Positions 23,911-35,220 of a stretch of DNA of 64,000 bases are shown piece by piece. A program made the position numbers and the translations under genes. Source of the DNA: Saksenaea vasiformis B4078 (taxonomy: Eukaryota > Mucoromycota > Mucoromycetes > Mucorales > Saksenaeaceae); NCBI GenBank assembly GCA_000697055.1, contig JNDT01002297.1:62001-126000 (forward strand). Reading direction: 5' to 3'. Every line of letters starts with the position of its first letter. Positions within the stretch are counted from its first letter, which is position 1. The notes under the pieces were generated by a model. That model did no database searches. It had not been told where the DNA came from and worked only from the letters and a program-made list of their open reading frames with translations.

Positions 23911-25623
23911 ATGTCATTTATAGGGTTTGGAGAAGTCGAAAGCTGGCGCTACTGCGTCTCAATACATCTACGAATGCATTGCAGGAGGAGAGCCTCGCTG
24001 GCCTTCATGGGTTCAGCCGGTATCTGCCGATGTACTGAGAGAGGTTGTAAGAATCTGTCTGGATTTGAAGCCGGGAATTTTCCAGCCAGCTACCCCTCAA
24101 AGCATTTCAAGATCTCCAGGTGATTACATCAGCATTCTCAAATACAGTTTACGCAGTTATGGAGAAGAACATGGCGCGGCAGAAAAAGAAACGGCCGATT
24201 TGCCCCGACTATTTTCCATATGTCCAACACCGTCAATGCGATGGCGATTCGTGAGTGTGGACGCTGCAACGCTTGCTCGGATTGTATCGCTCCCTTCACC
24301 AAGGACTTATGAGGAGAATACAGCATTATTTTATAGAGTACTTGAGTTCCAAAGGTTTGGTTATTCCAGGTACACAATCCTTTTGCAAATGACGTGACGA
24401 ACTTATACTATTTTAGTCTTGAACAAATGATGAACGGAGCACAGAACGGTGTGTTGTTTACAAACCAGTTTCTCAGCGACGGTTTCGCTGTGGATTTACA
24501 CTTTGCACGGAAAGCCAAGTCGAAAGTTTGGAACTCGAGCTAGATCTTGACGTTTTCACACAGGAAGAGGTCGAAATGATGTTTTGTCCCTGTGCCATCG
24601 TCCCTGGCATCACACAGCCCTTTACTGCGTCGTACGGTTCAGGTAACCAACCACATGAAGTCCGGCGTTGCTCAACGAAAGAATACTACTGCTACACTGG
24701 CACTACACTGGCAGTGCTTCACGACAAAAAGAATTGGAGCGGGTTGAGAGACCAGGCAGGCAGTACGGTCATCGAAACCGACCTTGCTACGAGCAAAACA
24801 CAGTCCATAGACAGATATCACCAACGAGTCGATGATATCCTCCAGCATATGGCTGTGTTCTTTCATTTTACAGACCTGACAAGGCAGAGTTACGTTTCCG
24901 TAGATATCAAGGTAAGCAGCGCGCCACAGAAGAAATGGTCAACATCTTGATCCATGGGGGGAAGAAGTACAATCGTAAAAGAAGGAAAAAAACAAAGCAA
25001 AACCGGAAGCGACGGAAGAAGCAACGAGAAGAAGAAAAACGAAGGAGAGTTCTCCGATGGGAAGGTACAAGTAACTCCTATCAGCTTATATTCAAAAATT
25101 CTTCAGAGTACCTTATCAACCAGTTTCGTCCGTAGTCCACGTTACAGCAAAGTCAATTCCAGGAAACAACGAAGATACCTTTGCTCGCGCTCGCGTTCGG
25201 TGATGCAATGTTCTTGAACAATATGAGCTACAAGGGAAAGAAGAAAGGGGTTGTTAAAAGGTGCTGGCGAAAAATCAAGGAACGAGAACGGCGACGAGAT
25301 CTTGTCGCAGTGAAAGTTGATGAGTACAATACGTCGCAGGTCTAAATTTATCATAGACGGAAGGCTTATTGTATCTAACTTATAATGTAGGTGTGCAATC
25401 CCTGTACTCAAAAGACATTGAAAGGTGTGACTACGGCCGATGGTGTCACGCACCATGGTATCCTGGCTTGCGAACATTGTAGGGTACTACGGCAGTGTGA
25501 CATTAATGCCAGCAAGAACATGTTCTGGATCGCCGAAGCCATCTGGTCTGGTCATTGGCGACCAGGAGCTTTCGCACGACACGTCACCGCTCAGAATGCG
25601 GGTCCCTATCAATGGATTTAGAT
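23911..25623 (+). pseudogene. Fanzor/TnpB-like nuclease gene, inactivated
   Basis: Plus-strand blocks in order: an N-terminal region (RWPSWVQPVSADVLREVV ... GDYISILKYSLRSYGEE), an intron at 24369-24416, FTNQFLSDGFAVDL, ITQPFTASYGSG, a basic helix rich in Lys/Arg near 24960-25050, then IPLLALAFGDAMF, VAVKVDEYNTSQ, an intron at about 25341-25390 (GT-AG) and a zinc ribbon VCNPC...ACEHC followed by CDINASKNM. VDEYNTS plus CxxC and the D-x-x-A-S-x-N RuvC-III block identify the family. Frame changes near 24510 and 24880 and an in-frame TAG at 25133 break it. It belongs to a different subfamily from the minus-strand gene at 26087-29485. Confidence 0.8.
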
Positions 25624-26086
25624 AATTACGGTGGGTTGTACCATACAAACTGGGATCGTTTACTGATGTGCTATTTTCTAGATCCCCATATTGGTAAGAC
25701 TTTTTGAAGCTTCCAAATACGATACTCACTATTGCGACATATGCGACGCTGGGAATGCTTTATGCGTCAACGAAAAACAAGGGGATGCCATCCATCGTCA
25801 AAATTAGATGGTAAGTATGCCAGACGATGCTTTTTTATAAGTGCTTCTCCATTTACTAAGTAGTGAAAATGTGGTATTTCTCTAGCGCATATCCTGTTTT
25901 TCAGCGACGTGAAAAAGCATTATCAGCAACGCAAATGTTGTTTCAAAAAACAGCAGCATAGGGACGAACGTTAAGTCTCGGCTATGTGACCAAAATCCTA
26001 GTAGCCCTGAAATCCGATTGTTAGATCATTGGCGGAAGTCAGACCCGATTCTTACGTGTCATACAAAGTGACGAGTGAGCAGTTCC
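25624..26086. other. Intergenic spacer between two convergent Fanzor genes
   Basis: 463 bp lying after the 3' ends of both Fanzor genes. TnpB and Fanzor guide RNAs usually come from the region overlapping or following the gene's 3' end, so this is where one would look. No obvious hairpin or inverted repeat was recognised by eye. Confidence 0.4.
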
Positions 26087-29000
26087 TTACTGCCTAACTG
26101 TCCTGGACAGTGCTGCCGGGCGAGATGCTAACTGGCATCCGGATTCGATGTAGCGAACAAAGATATCACGAATGTTCCGCCCGGCATTAACATCTCTATT
26201 CCAGAACTAATCAAATAGTTAAGAATCAATGAGTCAAGTCAAGCAGTACGACTTACTAGAGATGTTCTGATTCCTCGTCTATCATACGCGCACTGAGGAC
26301 ACAGTCGGATAGGATAGACAATATTTCTATAATTATTGCGAGCTATTCCTGTGTTAAAGAAAAACGTATGCAAGCAACACTAAACCATACCCGGTCGGCG
26401 CCTATCGGGGCATTCACTGCTAAGATGCAGAATCTGCTCGTCGTCATCTAAGCAATATCGACGTTTGTGCTTATGATGCCGACGCCTGATATACTTTTTA
26501 CTAGAGATTAATTTGTATGAGTCAGCTTTCCATTGTGCCCATTTGTTTCCCAAACATACCGATGATTACACAGCTGCATGTTATAGTCACGGAAATCAAC
26601 TGTGTCGTGATGACATATGCTGCATCCTTTGCTGGTTTTGTACTCGTCTACGCATATGACTGGACATCGCTGTGCTAGAACCTTGCCGAAAGGACTACAC
26701 ATGGATAATAAATATTAGTAGGATTCTTACTACCAAGAGAACTTCACCACTCTCACCTTCACTGGTAACGGTGCATACGTCTTACAGCCTCCACTATGCA
26801 GGTCGGCATCTCCGTATGCCACAAGCGCTCGGCGCTGGTCATGTCTACTGTTTTGAGCCGCACGGTGTTGACGACATTGGCGATACCGCGACTTTTTATT
26901 CTATTTTTGGACGTTTGCAACTGGAGGCTGAAACAGAGACATAATTAATAAATGAAGAGTAAGCAGTCAAATGCTCACCAGAGTTGAATTGGGATAAAAT
27001 CCCACGACCTGGTCTGCGATAACGTCCATGGTCATACTTCTGGAAGAGACCTGCAAGGCACGCCTTTCCCTGTGTCTGTAATGACGGTTGAACTCATCCA
27101 TCCTGGAAAAAATCTATTCAATACAAGCACATATTGATAAAATATTCTACAGCTACCTCCGTTTTTCGCTAAATTGTGCCGTGAGAAATCGCTGGAATTC
27201 CAGAACAGATGAAGCCGTCTTAGGGTGTTCCGACAGACGATCATAGACTTCTTGCATGTTGGCGATGTCACGATTTTTCCTTTCTATCTGAAGACTCCAG
27301 TTAAATGTGGAGCTGGCTCTAAAAAAGTATGTAGTTATTGTGCTGACTACATACAGGACCTTGTTCTTACTGATAATAACCGTTCGTGATGGAAAATGTA
27401 TGACTATTTCTTGCATCTTCGTCATGAAGATCCTCCGCTGTGTCTACGGCAGTCACAAGGGAACGAATACCTAGAAATACGTATAGTCTTTGTCAGATTC
27501 TTCATAGCAAGGAGCATACCAGGATCGATCCCCACTATTCGGGTTATTTCAGGGTCCAAATCACGTGCGACTGTTAAGCCTCTAGGCTCCTTCTTCAAAT
27601 GGTAGATGCCACGCTGCAAATTAGAGAAATCCCTGTCCCGAGGAAGGAATTGGAAGCCTCTTTGGGAGGAGGGATAAGATGCTGAGATGCGATTTTTCCG
27701 TCAGCATGCTTCAGTATAGCAAAGACTGAACTGACCTTGGTTCGGTTTGCGGGATTTGAATCTGACCGCCACCATAACACCATCGGTTTCAAAGCCATAA
27801 TCAAATTCGACTTCTGGTAGCTCATCATTGTTTACCCCTTATATGAACAAGTGTAAGGATATTACTCCCATGCAATTGAACCTAACCCAACCTTGTGCAC
27901 GGCGGCGGCGAGGCATGACCCTATCGAGGCAGAAGATTGTTTCCCAGAGCTGTTCACGGTATATCATGTCCTTGTGCGCATTATTGAAGCTACGAAAGTC
28001 CTGCAAAGGACCCTAGAGCAAGAATATCAATTTTTCATTAGGTATACTAGGCTTTTCTTTACGAAACACTTACTGCTAAGTTTTCCGGGAGATTGGTGGT
28101 GGTAATGTCTTTAAGCGCCCAGTAAAGTATTTTACCAGTTACAGGGAAATAACCTAGCACGATATTATTATTTAGTCCATGTTATGGTTCAGATATGTTC
28201 ATCAGGTTTAAGCATACCTATCTGATTTTTAGCCAATGGAATGAGAGACCAGCCTTTGCCATTGAGTTCATTGGTTTGCTTAAGCATCAATGCTGAGAGA
28301 CGAAGCATATAGGGAAGCAACCGCTGTTTTTCATCGTCATTGAGGTCTGCGGTTATATCGATATTGCCAAGACTTTCCTGGTAAACATTCTGAAACTCTC
28401 TAGCAAGCACCCAACGGTAATTAATAGTGAGGAAGAAAATAAGTCAAGATGTTGACTTATCATACCCATAAAAAACTTCAAGCTCGGTGATTGGATCATC
28501 ATCTAAAGTTGTCCATGCACTACGGTCAAAATTTTCTTGCGTTGCTATTCCCCGGACACATCGGGAAGCTATAAATTGGAAGCAAGGCGATATCACGTAA
28601 ACAACGTAAAGCAAATACATTAAGCAGTGGAGTAATACCTAGGCTTCTCGCATTATGTCGCTGATTTTGTGGGTGGTTCGCAAATAGTTCATCAAAAAAG
28701 GCAACGAAGGTTCGCTTCATATATATTTGAAGATTCGACGTGATGTGTAGGTATGTGTCTATAAATACGAAAAGTTTGTGTTTTCTTCTTCTCCAATAGT
28801 TCCACTTACTAGCAACTATTTTCCCTGCAAAGGACGGCGCCAATTCTTTTAGAATGCCGGTTAAACTGGGTAGCTCGTAGTTTACTGCAAAAATTACATG
28901 TGTATTTAGCCTTACAAATTTTATTTGTATACCAAGTGTCTCTGGATTAATTCTGCAAAGATTGAAGTAGTTTTGGAACGTTTGCTTTAGATCAACACAC

Positions 29001-29485
29001 CAACGGTAATTGGACTGTGATCAGGAGAGTAGATTTAGCTTATCCTGCAGATTTCCTGACGTCGCTACATACAAACGGTACTCGAAGGTTTGTGCCAGCA
29101 TCTCGGGCCAGGATCATTTTAAACGCGGTGCTAAAAAAAGATTCATTCTGTACAGGAGGGAAAGTCTCGAACTGGCCATCGATCCAACGATGGACGTGCA
29201 AATTGACACGGTACATTGCACACTGACAAGCGTTTGCATACTCTTCTGCCACTGAACGCGAAACACCCTACCAACATATGTTTAATATATTTGAAGGGTT
29301 TAGATGGGAATTTCATAATACAGTACTCTAAGCGGCTTGTAACCATGCTGCAGGAAATTACAAAGTTTTAACTTCCGAACGATCAAATAGTCGCGCCCAG
29401 GTAACTGAGAGATAGGGCTGTTCTGGTACCCATATCGTCTCCTGCGGGGTGGGGGCTCTTCAACTTCTGGGCGTTGTCTGTCCAT
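26087..29485 (-). CDS. Fanzor (eukaryotic TnpB-type RNA-guided nuclease), 19 exons, apparently intact
   Basis: Exons: 29485-29344, 29251-29073, 29014-28933, 28884-28810, 28758-28639, 28568-28466, 28399-28218, 28153-28074, 28012-27892, 27837-27736, 27681-27520, 27470-27371, 27318-27157, 27102-26979, 26900-26734, 26694-26560, 26500-26391, 26348-26257, 26206-26087. They join into 2358 nt (785 residues) without a stop, all 18 junctions GT-AG and in phase. RuvC-I is IVGIDPGIRSLVTAVD (Asp448; an intron splits the DPG glycine codon). The canonical RuvC-II position reads VAYGDADL, without a Glu; a Glu sits about 43 residues on in VCVDEYKTS-type ICVDEYKTSKGCSIC (Glu651), the displaced position described for Fanzors. 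The zinc ribbon is C658/C661 with C732/C735 (CPQC), separated by a basic 70-residue insertion. RuvC-III is WNRDVNAGRNIRDIF (Asp751). The basic N-terminus PPPRRRRYG could be a nuclear signal. Function is inferred from the family: RNA-guided DNA cleavage. Expression is not shown. Confidence 0.88.
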
Positions 29486-30656
29486 GTTTGATTATTAAAA
29501 AGGAAGAGAGAATTGTTGCCAAATGGTTAGATGGGACAGATGTGATTGGAGGATGGTCGTGTCTCATCGGAACATCCGAAAGTTTAGTAAATGCTGCACG
29601 TTCGCACATCACGCGTCATTTCTTTCAAACGACCCCTTCTAAATAAAATGAGTGTGTCCGCTTTAGAAGCGTTTATGCTATCGTACAGCGGCGATCATTT
29701 CAATCGATCATGTTTCTTAGAACATAGGCGGCCGCTCAAACGTTGCATATTTATTCGTCATCTTTAGATTCGGAAAACAAACTCATATCTACAAACCTTC
29801 TGAGCATCCGCCATTTCGTAGGACTGCTGTTTCGTTCTTCATGATGCAATACTGTTTCGAATAGATAGGCTCAGGAGCCAGAAAGCAGATAAGACATGGG
29901 TAATACAACAATGTTGGATCAAGAGAATACTGATCATGCGTTTTTAAGAAAAGGCATTTGGTCTGTGCAGCTCATATATCAGCCTACCATCCATTTTACT
30001 GTTGTGAAAAATATTTAACGGTAAAGGAACAAAGATTAAGAACTTCTCTTCCTGTCAGACTCTTGTATCTCATTAACTGTTGTCGTTACACCACTGGTGT
30101 GGTAGATCTTCTTATTTCGCCACTCATTTTTTGCTGCAATTGCTGAAAATAGGGCTCAAAGGGATTTGCTACTACCTCGTCTTCTTCGAAAATCTCCTCT
30201 GAAACGTTGGCATCAATGGAAGCTAATACTTGTTCATATGCATGTGGTCGTTATGTTACTATTGCGGAGTGTTCATAGGTGACGGACTGATGAATAAAAG
30301 GGTTTAGAGTTGGTGGAGTGAGGCACCTAATTTTGGAATTCCGTCGCCATAGAAGTCCGAAGATTAACTGGAGGTATTCATTCGCTGATTTCTGATTCCG
30401 AAGATTAACTTGTCATTTTTATTGACGCAGGCGAGCTTAAGCCTCTGCATTGTGCGGTGTTTAAATACCTTCGCCAATAAAAGTTTGACCGACGTCACTT
30501 TTTGAAGTCAAGGAAACATTTTAGTTATTTTTCTCCGAACTAACACTCAAAGATACTGTTATTATTGATGAATTTGTAGATGTTGTTTTATACGGAAGAA
30601 TCTTCAACTACCCGACGACAACATCGATACTCCTGTGCGTTTATCTGAGTACAGCT
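29486..30656. other. Gene-poor stretch upstream of the Fanzor gene
   Basis: No gene recognised. A short plus-strand frame at 29449-29646 overlaps the Fanzor 5' end and has no domain. A 12-bp phrase (CGAAGATTAACT) occurs twice at 30358 and 30398. Confidence 0.35.
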
Positions 30657-31395
30657 ACGACAACTGCCGTTGGTTAGACAGGCAATCTGTTCCATTCCGG
30701 AGAGGAATGGCGCCTTGGATTTATTATTATCTCCAAGGTGAATGCTTGATGCTGCGACGTGGCAACTTGAAAGGCTCAAGGGTGATGCCTTGATCTTTCA
30801 CACGAGCACTGACAGTGCGTTCTTCGCATGGCTTGAAGGTTTCGGCCGACACGTCGTGTCTAGCACGCTGCCTGTTTTGGACATTCGCCAATACTAGTGT
30901 TTGTGGTATGGCAACGTAAGCATCAAAACGATATCTATATGTGCACAGAGACATCATCTAATTCCTGTTTTTGTGTGTTAGGTTGATTCATGTTTGTGTC
31001 GAGCAACGACAACTACCGTCGGTTAGACAGGCAATCTGTTCCATTCCGGAGAGGAATGGCGCCTTGGATTTATTATTATCTCCAAGGTGAATGCTTGGTG
31101 CTGCGACGTGGCAACTTGAAAGGCTCAAGGGTGATGCCTTGATCTTTCACACAAGCACTGACAGTGCGTTCTTCGCATGGCTTGAAGGTTTCGGCCGACA
31201 CGTCGTGTCTAGCACGCTGCCTGTTTTGGACATTCGCCAATACTAGTGTTTGTGGTATGGCAACGTAAGCATCAAAACGATGTCTATATGTGCACAGAGA
31301 CATCATCTAATTCCCTGTTTTTGTGTGTTAGGTTGATTCATGTTTGTGTCGAGCAACGACAACTACCGTCGGTTAGACAGGCAATCTGTCTCATT
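30657..31395. repeat. Tandem duplication, unit about 350 bp, 2.1 copies
   Basis: The segment starting ACGACAACT at 30657 recurs at 31006 and, for about 40 bp, at 31356. The first two copies (30657-31005 and 31006-31355) are almost identical, differing by a few substitutions and one extra C. Each holds the same 76-residue minus-strand frame, which has no recognised domain. Confidence 0.93.
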
Positions 31396-33524
31396 CTGGA
31401 GTATGCTAGCTGCCAAGAGCTAAGGTTGCTAAACATGTGTGACCATTCTGTGTGCTTGCAAACTGCATACCGTTCCACAGTAATTTGGAAAAAAAGTTTG
31501 TCACCGCTCTTCGTTTTCTCATTTTCTTTTTCGAAATGAATTGCATTATGTTTAGTTTTCTGCTTCTAAATTTGTAGAATCATTGAGTGAGATCTATTAC
31601 TGTCCGGGTAAACGCTGATTTCCGTGGAGAAAAGGAGTGGAAGACGAGGTTTTTTCTTGACAAGCAGCCAACATAAGCAAGATTATATAAAAGACATGTC
31701 TAAGAGTAACAGCTCTATTTTTTATTGGCCTCTGAGAGTGGCCATCACACGTGTAAAAGAAAGAGAGAAAAGGTCCATTTGGCTCCCATATCTATGTTCC
31801 GTTACTGTTGACCACTGTGATTTATACAACGCTAATACAATGCTAAGGCACTGGAGAACATGGTGTTCCCAGTAATAGATGTCGCTAGTTGATGAAATTA
31901 TTTGTCAGTCGGTCCTATGACAGTACTTGTTGGCTGCGTTCCGACTCCCAATGCGACAAGATCTTCCGTAGCTTGAAAAGTTGAATTGATGATATTGGCG
32001 CTTTCCACGTAACGATGACGAGGTTTTCACCGATGTTTCTTAAGCGTTTTCGCGAATTGGCTCCCATTTGCGTGTTGTTTAACTTGTTAAAATGAGAATC
32101 TCTTGCGTACAGTTTTGGTGCTAGCTGTCGAGCGTGTTGTTGTGTGGTGTACATTGAGACCTGCATATACCCGCTGCTGTCATCATCCTCTTCACTGTTT
32201 GCTACCGTACCCGGTTGGACGTTGCGAGATAACTGTGGTTGCAATATATATGCCAAGCAAACGGTGTGATCGACAGGAAAATCCTTAAACAGATGATATG
32301 TGCGGCTGAGAAACTGAAACGAAGTCATGATTGGGCAGAGAGACCTTTATTTAGCGAGGTACAAAGGCACGATGATCTGTATTGAGCTTCTTTAGGTGCT
32401 CTTTTAGACGAAGGTGACACCTTCCACTTCCTCGTTCTCATTGTGCACAAAATGGATGTCTCGTTGCGGTAGTTGGCCAATGCCTGATCTAGGTCTTCAA
32501 CCTGTGGCGATACAAAGAACAACCGATTTTTCTTGCAAGCGATCCAAGGTGAGGATTCATTTTTGTGATAGTTGATTTTTTTTATATATCGCATCGTCAT
32601 GTCTGTATCTTATGTCTCCAGTTGCTGAGGCTTTGTAGCATGAATTCGGATCGATCCTTATATATCGAAGACTTGTTTGGACGTAGGGCTTGTAATACTG
32701 AAGTGATTGCTACACTAAAACTTCGAAAGTGCGAGCTTGAGCGTTGGCTATGAGTTAGAAAATACTTTGATGATCGTTTGGATATCGTATGCCGGTGGAT
32801 CCATAACCATTCCTTTTCCCGAAATCATTGGCATCATTAGATAGCGGAGGCTATCTTGATTACTCTTATGTGTGTAGTCGGGTCTTAGGAAATAACAGAC
32901 CGGAATCTCGGATATTCATCTTCCGCGACAGTTTTCCACGTCTCTGGTTCAACCGTAGTATTAATATAGTTTACAATGTACGCTACGCTATGGTATATGA
33001 TACGGGGCATCAACAGATCTTCCGGGACGCCTCACACTAGCATGTAGGTCAGTTCGTACTTTTTTTCGCAGTAAATATCTCCTTCTCCTCACCTTCCAGG
33101 CAGAAGCATAATTCTTAATGAGGATACCTTAGCTTTATGATGCGACTGGTGAACAAGCAGAGATGCGTCTTTAAAGGACAAATAGATCTCGGCTTCTTAT
33201 TAGGACCTGCAACTAAGCGCTCATTTATTGTAATTTATAACATTCAACACTATTATATTTTGAAGAGTGCGCTCGGTCTCGGTTGATAAGACCGCCGATG
33301 GTCATAACCCGTATGTATTTGAAATGTGTGAAATCATCCATCGCTTTTCATAGATTTCCTGTTAAGCTCCAGATTCTCCGTTGTGATTGAATTTGAAAGT
33401 TACGATACATGTTATCTGTTCAAAGTGGCGAAAGAAAAGAGGCGGTCTACGCAGGTCGTCATCGATGAATCTATTTAGATGGTATACGATCTTCTACATC
33501 TAACAAATGAGAACAAGTTTCGGT
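31396..33524. other. Gene-poor stretch with unexplained minus-strand frames
   Basis: Minus-strand frames at 31915-32328 (with LVIVTWKAPISSIQLFKLR) and 32325-32600 (PQVEDLDQALANYRNE) look protein-like but match no family recognised here and cannot be joined. Probably relics of a mobile or lineage-specific gene. Confidence 0.35.
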
Positions 33525-34988
33525 TTATGCCATGATCAACGCTTTTGAGACCATCTTCAGAGCATCGCTATGAGATTGGCAACCACCAATAAATCTAAGA
33601 CAGGTATGTTATTTTGGCTGCGTGGAGGAAGACGAAGTATTTACCCGGTAGCATGGACGAACGTGGCTGTTTGGATTTCCGAGGCCTCCCTTAAACGTGC
33701 TCCACTTAAACCTCGCCAACTAACGGGAACCGCATTGAGTGAATATTTCGTGGGTAGTTATGATTCGCCTTACTTTGCGGGAAGAGGCATACGGGATTTA
33801 AAGTGTGTCCCATTCTCCCTTACACACTGTATACGCCAGCCGCCATTGATGGTGTCATTATAAACGACGTACAGTATCTCTGCTTTTGTGTCAAAGGCTT
33901 CCAGATGTTCCTTCCACGGACAGGCTTTTTCCAGCTGGATGACTTTCCCAGACGGGTGGCATTCCATTCTGCTATCGAAAGCCTTCTCGACAAGTTCGCG
34001 TGCAGGTAGCCAAATCGAATAGGCAGCTCGAAGATGTTCTACAAATTCGTCACCTGCCAGAGCCGAAGCGTCTTCAAATCGACGCTAGCAAAGGGAAAAA
34101 AAAACGAAGAAATAAGCAACCATCATTTAGGATGATCCGTAAACTAGAACGGTACCATTAGCAAATTGTCGTCGCTCGGTTCATTCCATGCTGGGTTGAG
34201 TCTGCCGATCCGGGACCCGAGATCTGTACTATCTCTGTACAACAATGAGCCTCCACTTGCATTTGCCGCGATTCCATTGTCCAACGCGTCAATAGGCTTG
34301 ATGAAGGACTGTGACATGATCAGTGAATGGATAACTCATAAATGAACAAAAGTTGCAAACCTGATAAATCTTGCGGTAAAGGAGGCTTATAGCCTGATGG
34401 TCCCAAGGAAGATCCAGCTCGTTTTGAATGATCTCTAGTCCAAAATGCCTAGATGAAGCCAAAACATCAATACGAAATACAACGACGATATCGCTTACTT
34501 ATAAATTAACCCGGCTGAGCTTAGCTTGATGGCCCCTCTCGGAGTAAATGTCTCTAGGAATCCTGCCTTTCCTACTCGTTTAATGTTGTTCTTCTCCTTA
34601 CTACTCCACAACTCAATCAATTCACCTGATGATGATCGAAACGAAAGCGTGAAGGATCATATACGCTACCAACGTCGACTACAACATCGCACGCGTCCAA
34701 CAATGTAGGATCCCGTGTTCGAACCAACGAAGCATTTTGAAATTCCTTGGTTCGACGCAATAAATAGACGGCCAGGGCTTCGTCACTACAGTTATATTCA
34801 GGGGCGCGATCGCTTTCCTTGATTCTTGCTTACCAGTGAAACACCCCATTATGGGTCCCGATCGTCTAGGAACCATGAAGTCATGTCGGGATTGTTTGCT
34901 GCCAAGTCTAAAAAGAAAATGGTACCTTTGAAGCAAAGAATCTTCTCGAGAATGGTAATCGTAAAGCAAGAAAACGATTGAACAACAT
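33525..34988 (-). CDS. MYG1: MYG1 family exonuclease/metal-dependent hydrolase, 9 exons, mitochondrial presequence
   Basis: Exons 34988-34926, 34865-34834, 34785-34626, 34566-34499, 34448-34361, 34308-34156, 34084-33774, 33719-33645, 33594-33525; 1020 nt, 339 residues, all in phase. The core begins [20 protein letters not shown], then [12 protein letters not shown] and the DHHQ motif, [32 protein letters not shown] and the C-terminal FVHATGFIGG, all MYG1 signatures of the DHH-like fold. Exon 1 encodes an Arg-rich amphipathic leader ([18 protein letters not shown]), consistent with mitochondrial import. Animal and yeast MYG1 proteins act in nucleus and mitochondria as 3'-5' RNA exonucleases; that activity is transferred by family. 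The length is normal. Confidence 0.93.
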
Positions 34989-35220
34989 GGAGGCCAGGAA
35001 CGAGAAGGGTGAAAGTGGCTTTTAGGGACCTAAACTTTGGAAAGCGGATCTCCAACCCGGAATCCACACTTGGCGTCAGTTGGTATTGTTTCACTTTGAC
35101 GCTTGACAGCAAACTCTGAATAGGGTTTAACTTGAGCCAACAAGCAATATCTGAATGACATGGTTCGATGGATGATGAAGTACAAATGTAATAAAAACAA
35201 TTTTTATTTCGGTGTATAAT

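Noticed and set aside
26087..29485. Minus-strand Fanzor as a degenerate relic
   Set aside because: Unspliced frames look broken, but 18 consistent introns give one open frame with all catalytic residues.
30657..31395. CRISPR-like or satellite array
   Set aside because: Only two full 350-bp units without spacers; it is a simple tandem duplication.
33525..34988. MYG1 as a pseudogene (stops and frame changes in unspliced reading)
   Set aside because: All breaks vanish when GT-AG introns are removed; nine exons join in phase.
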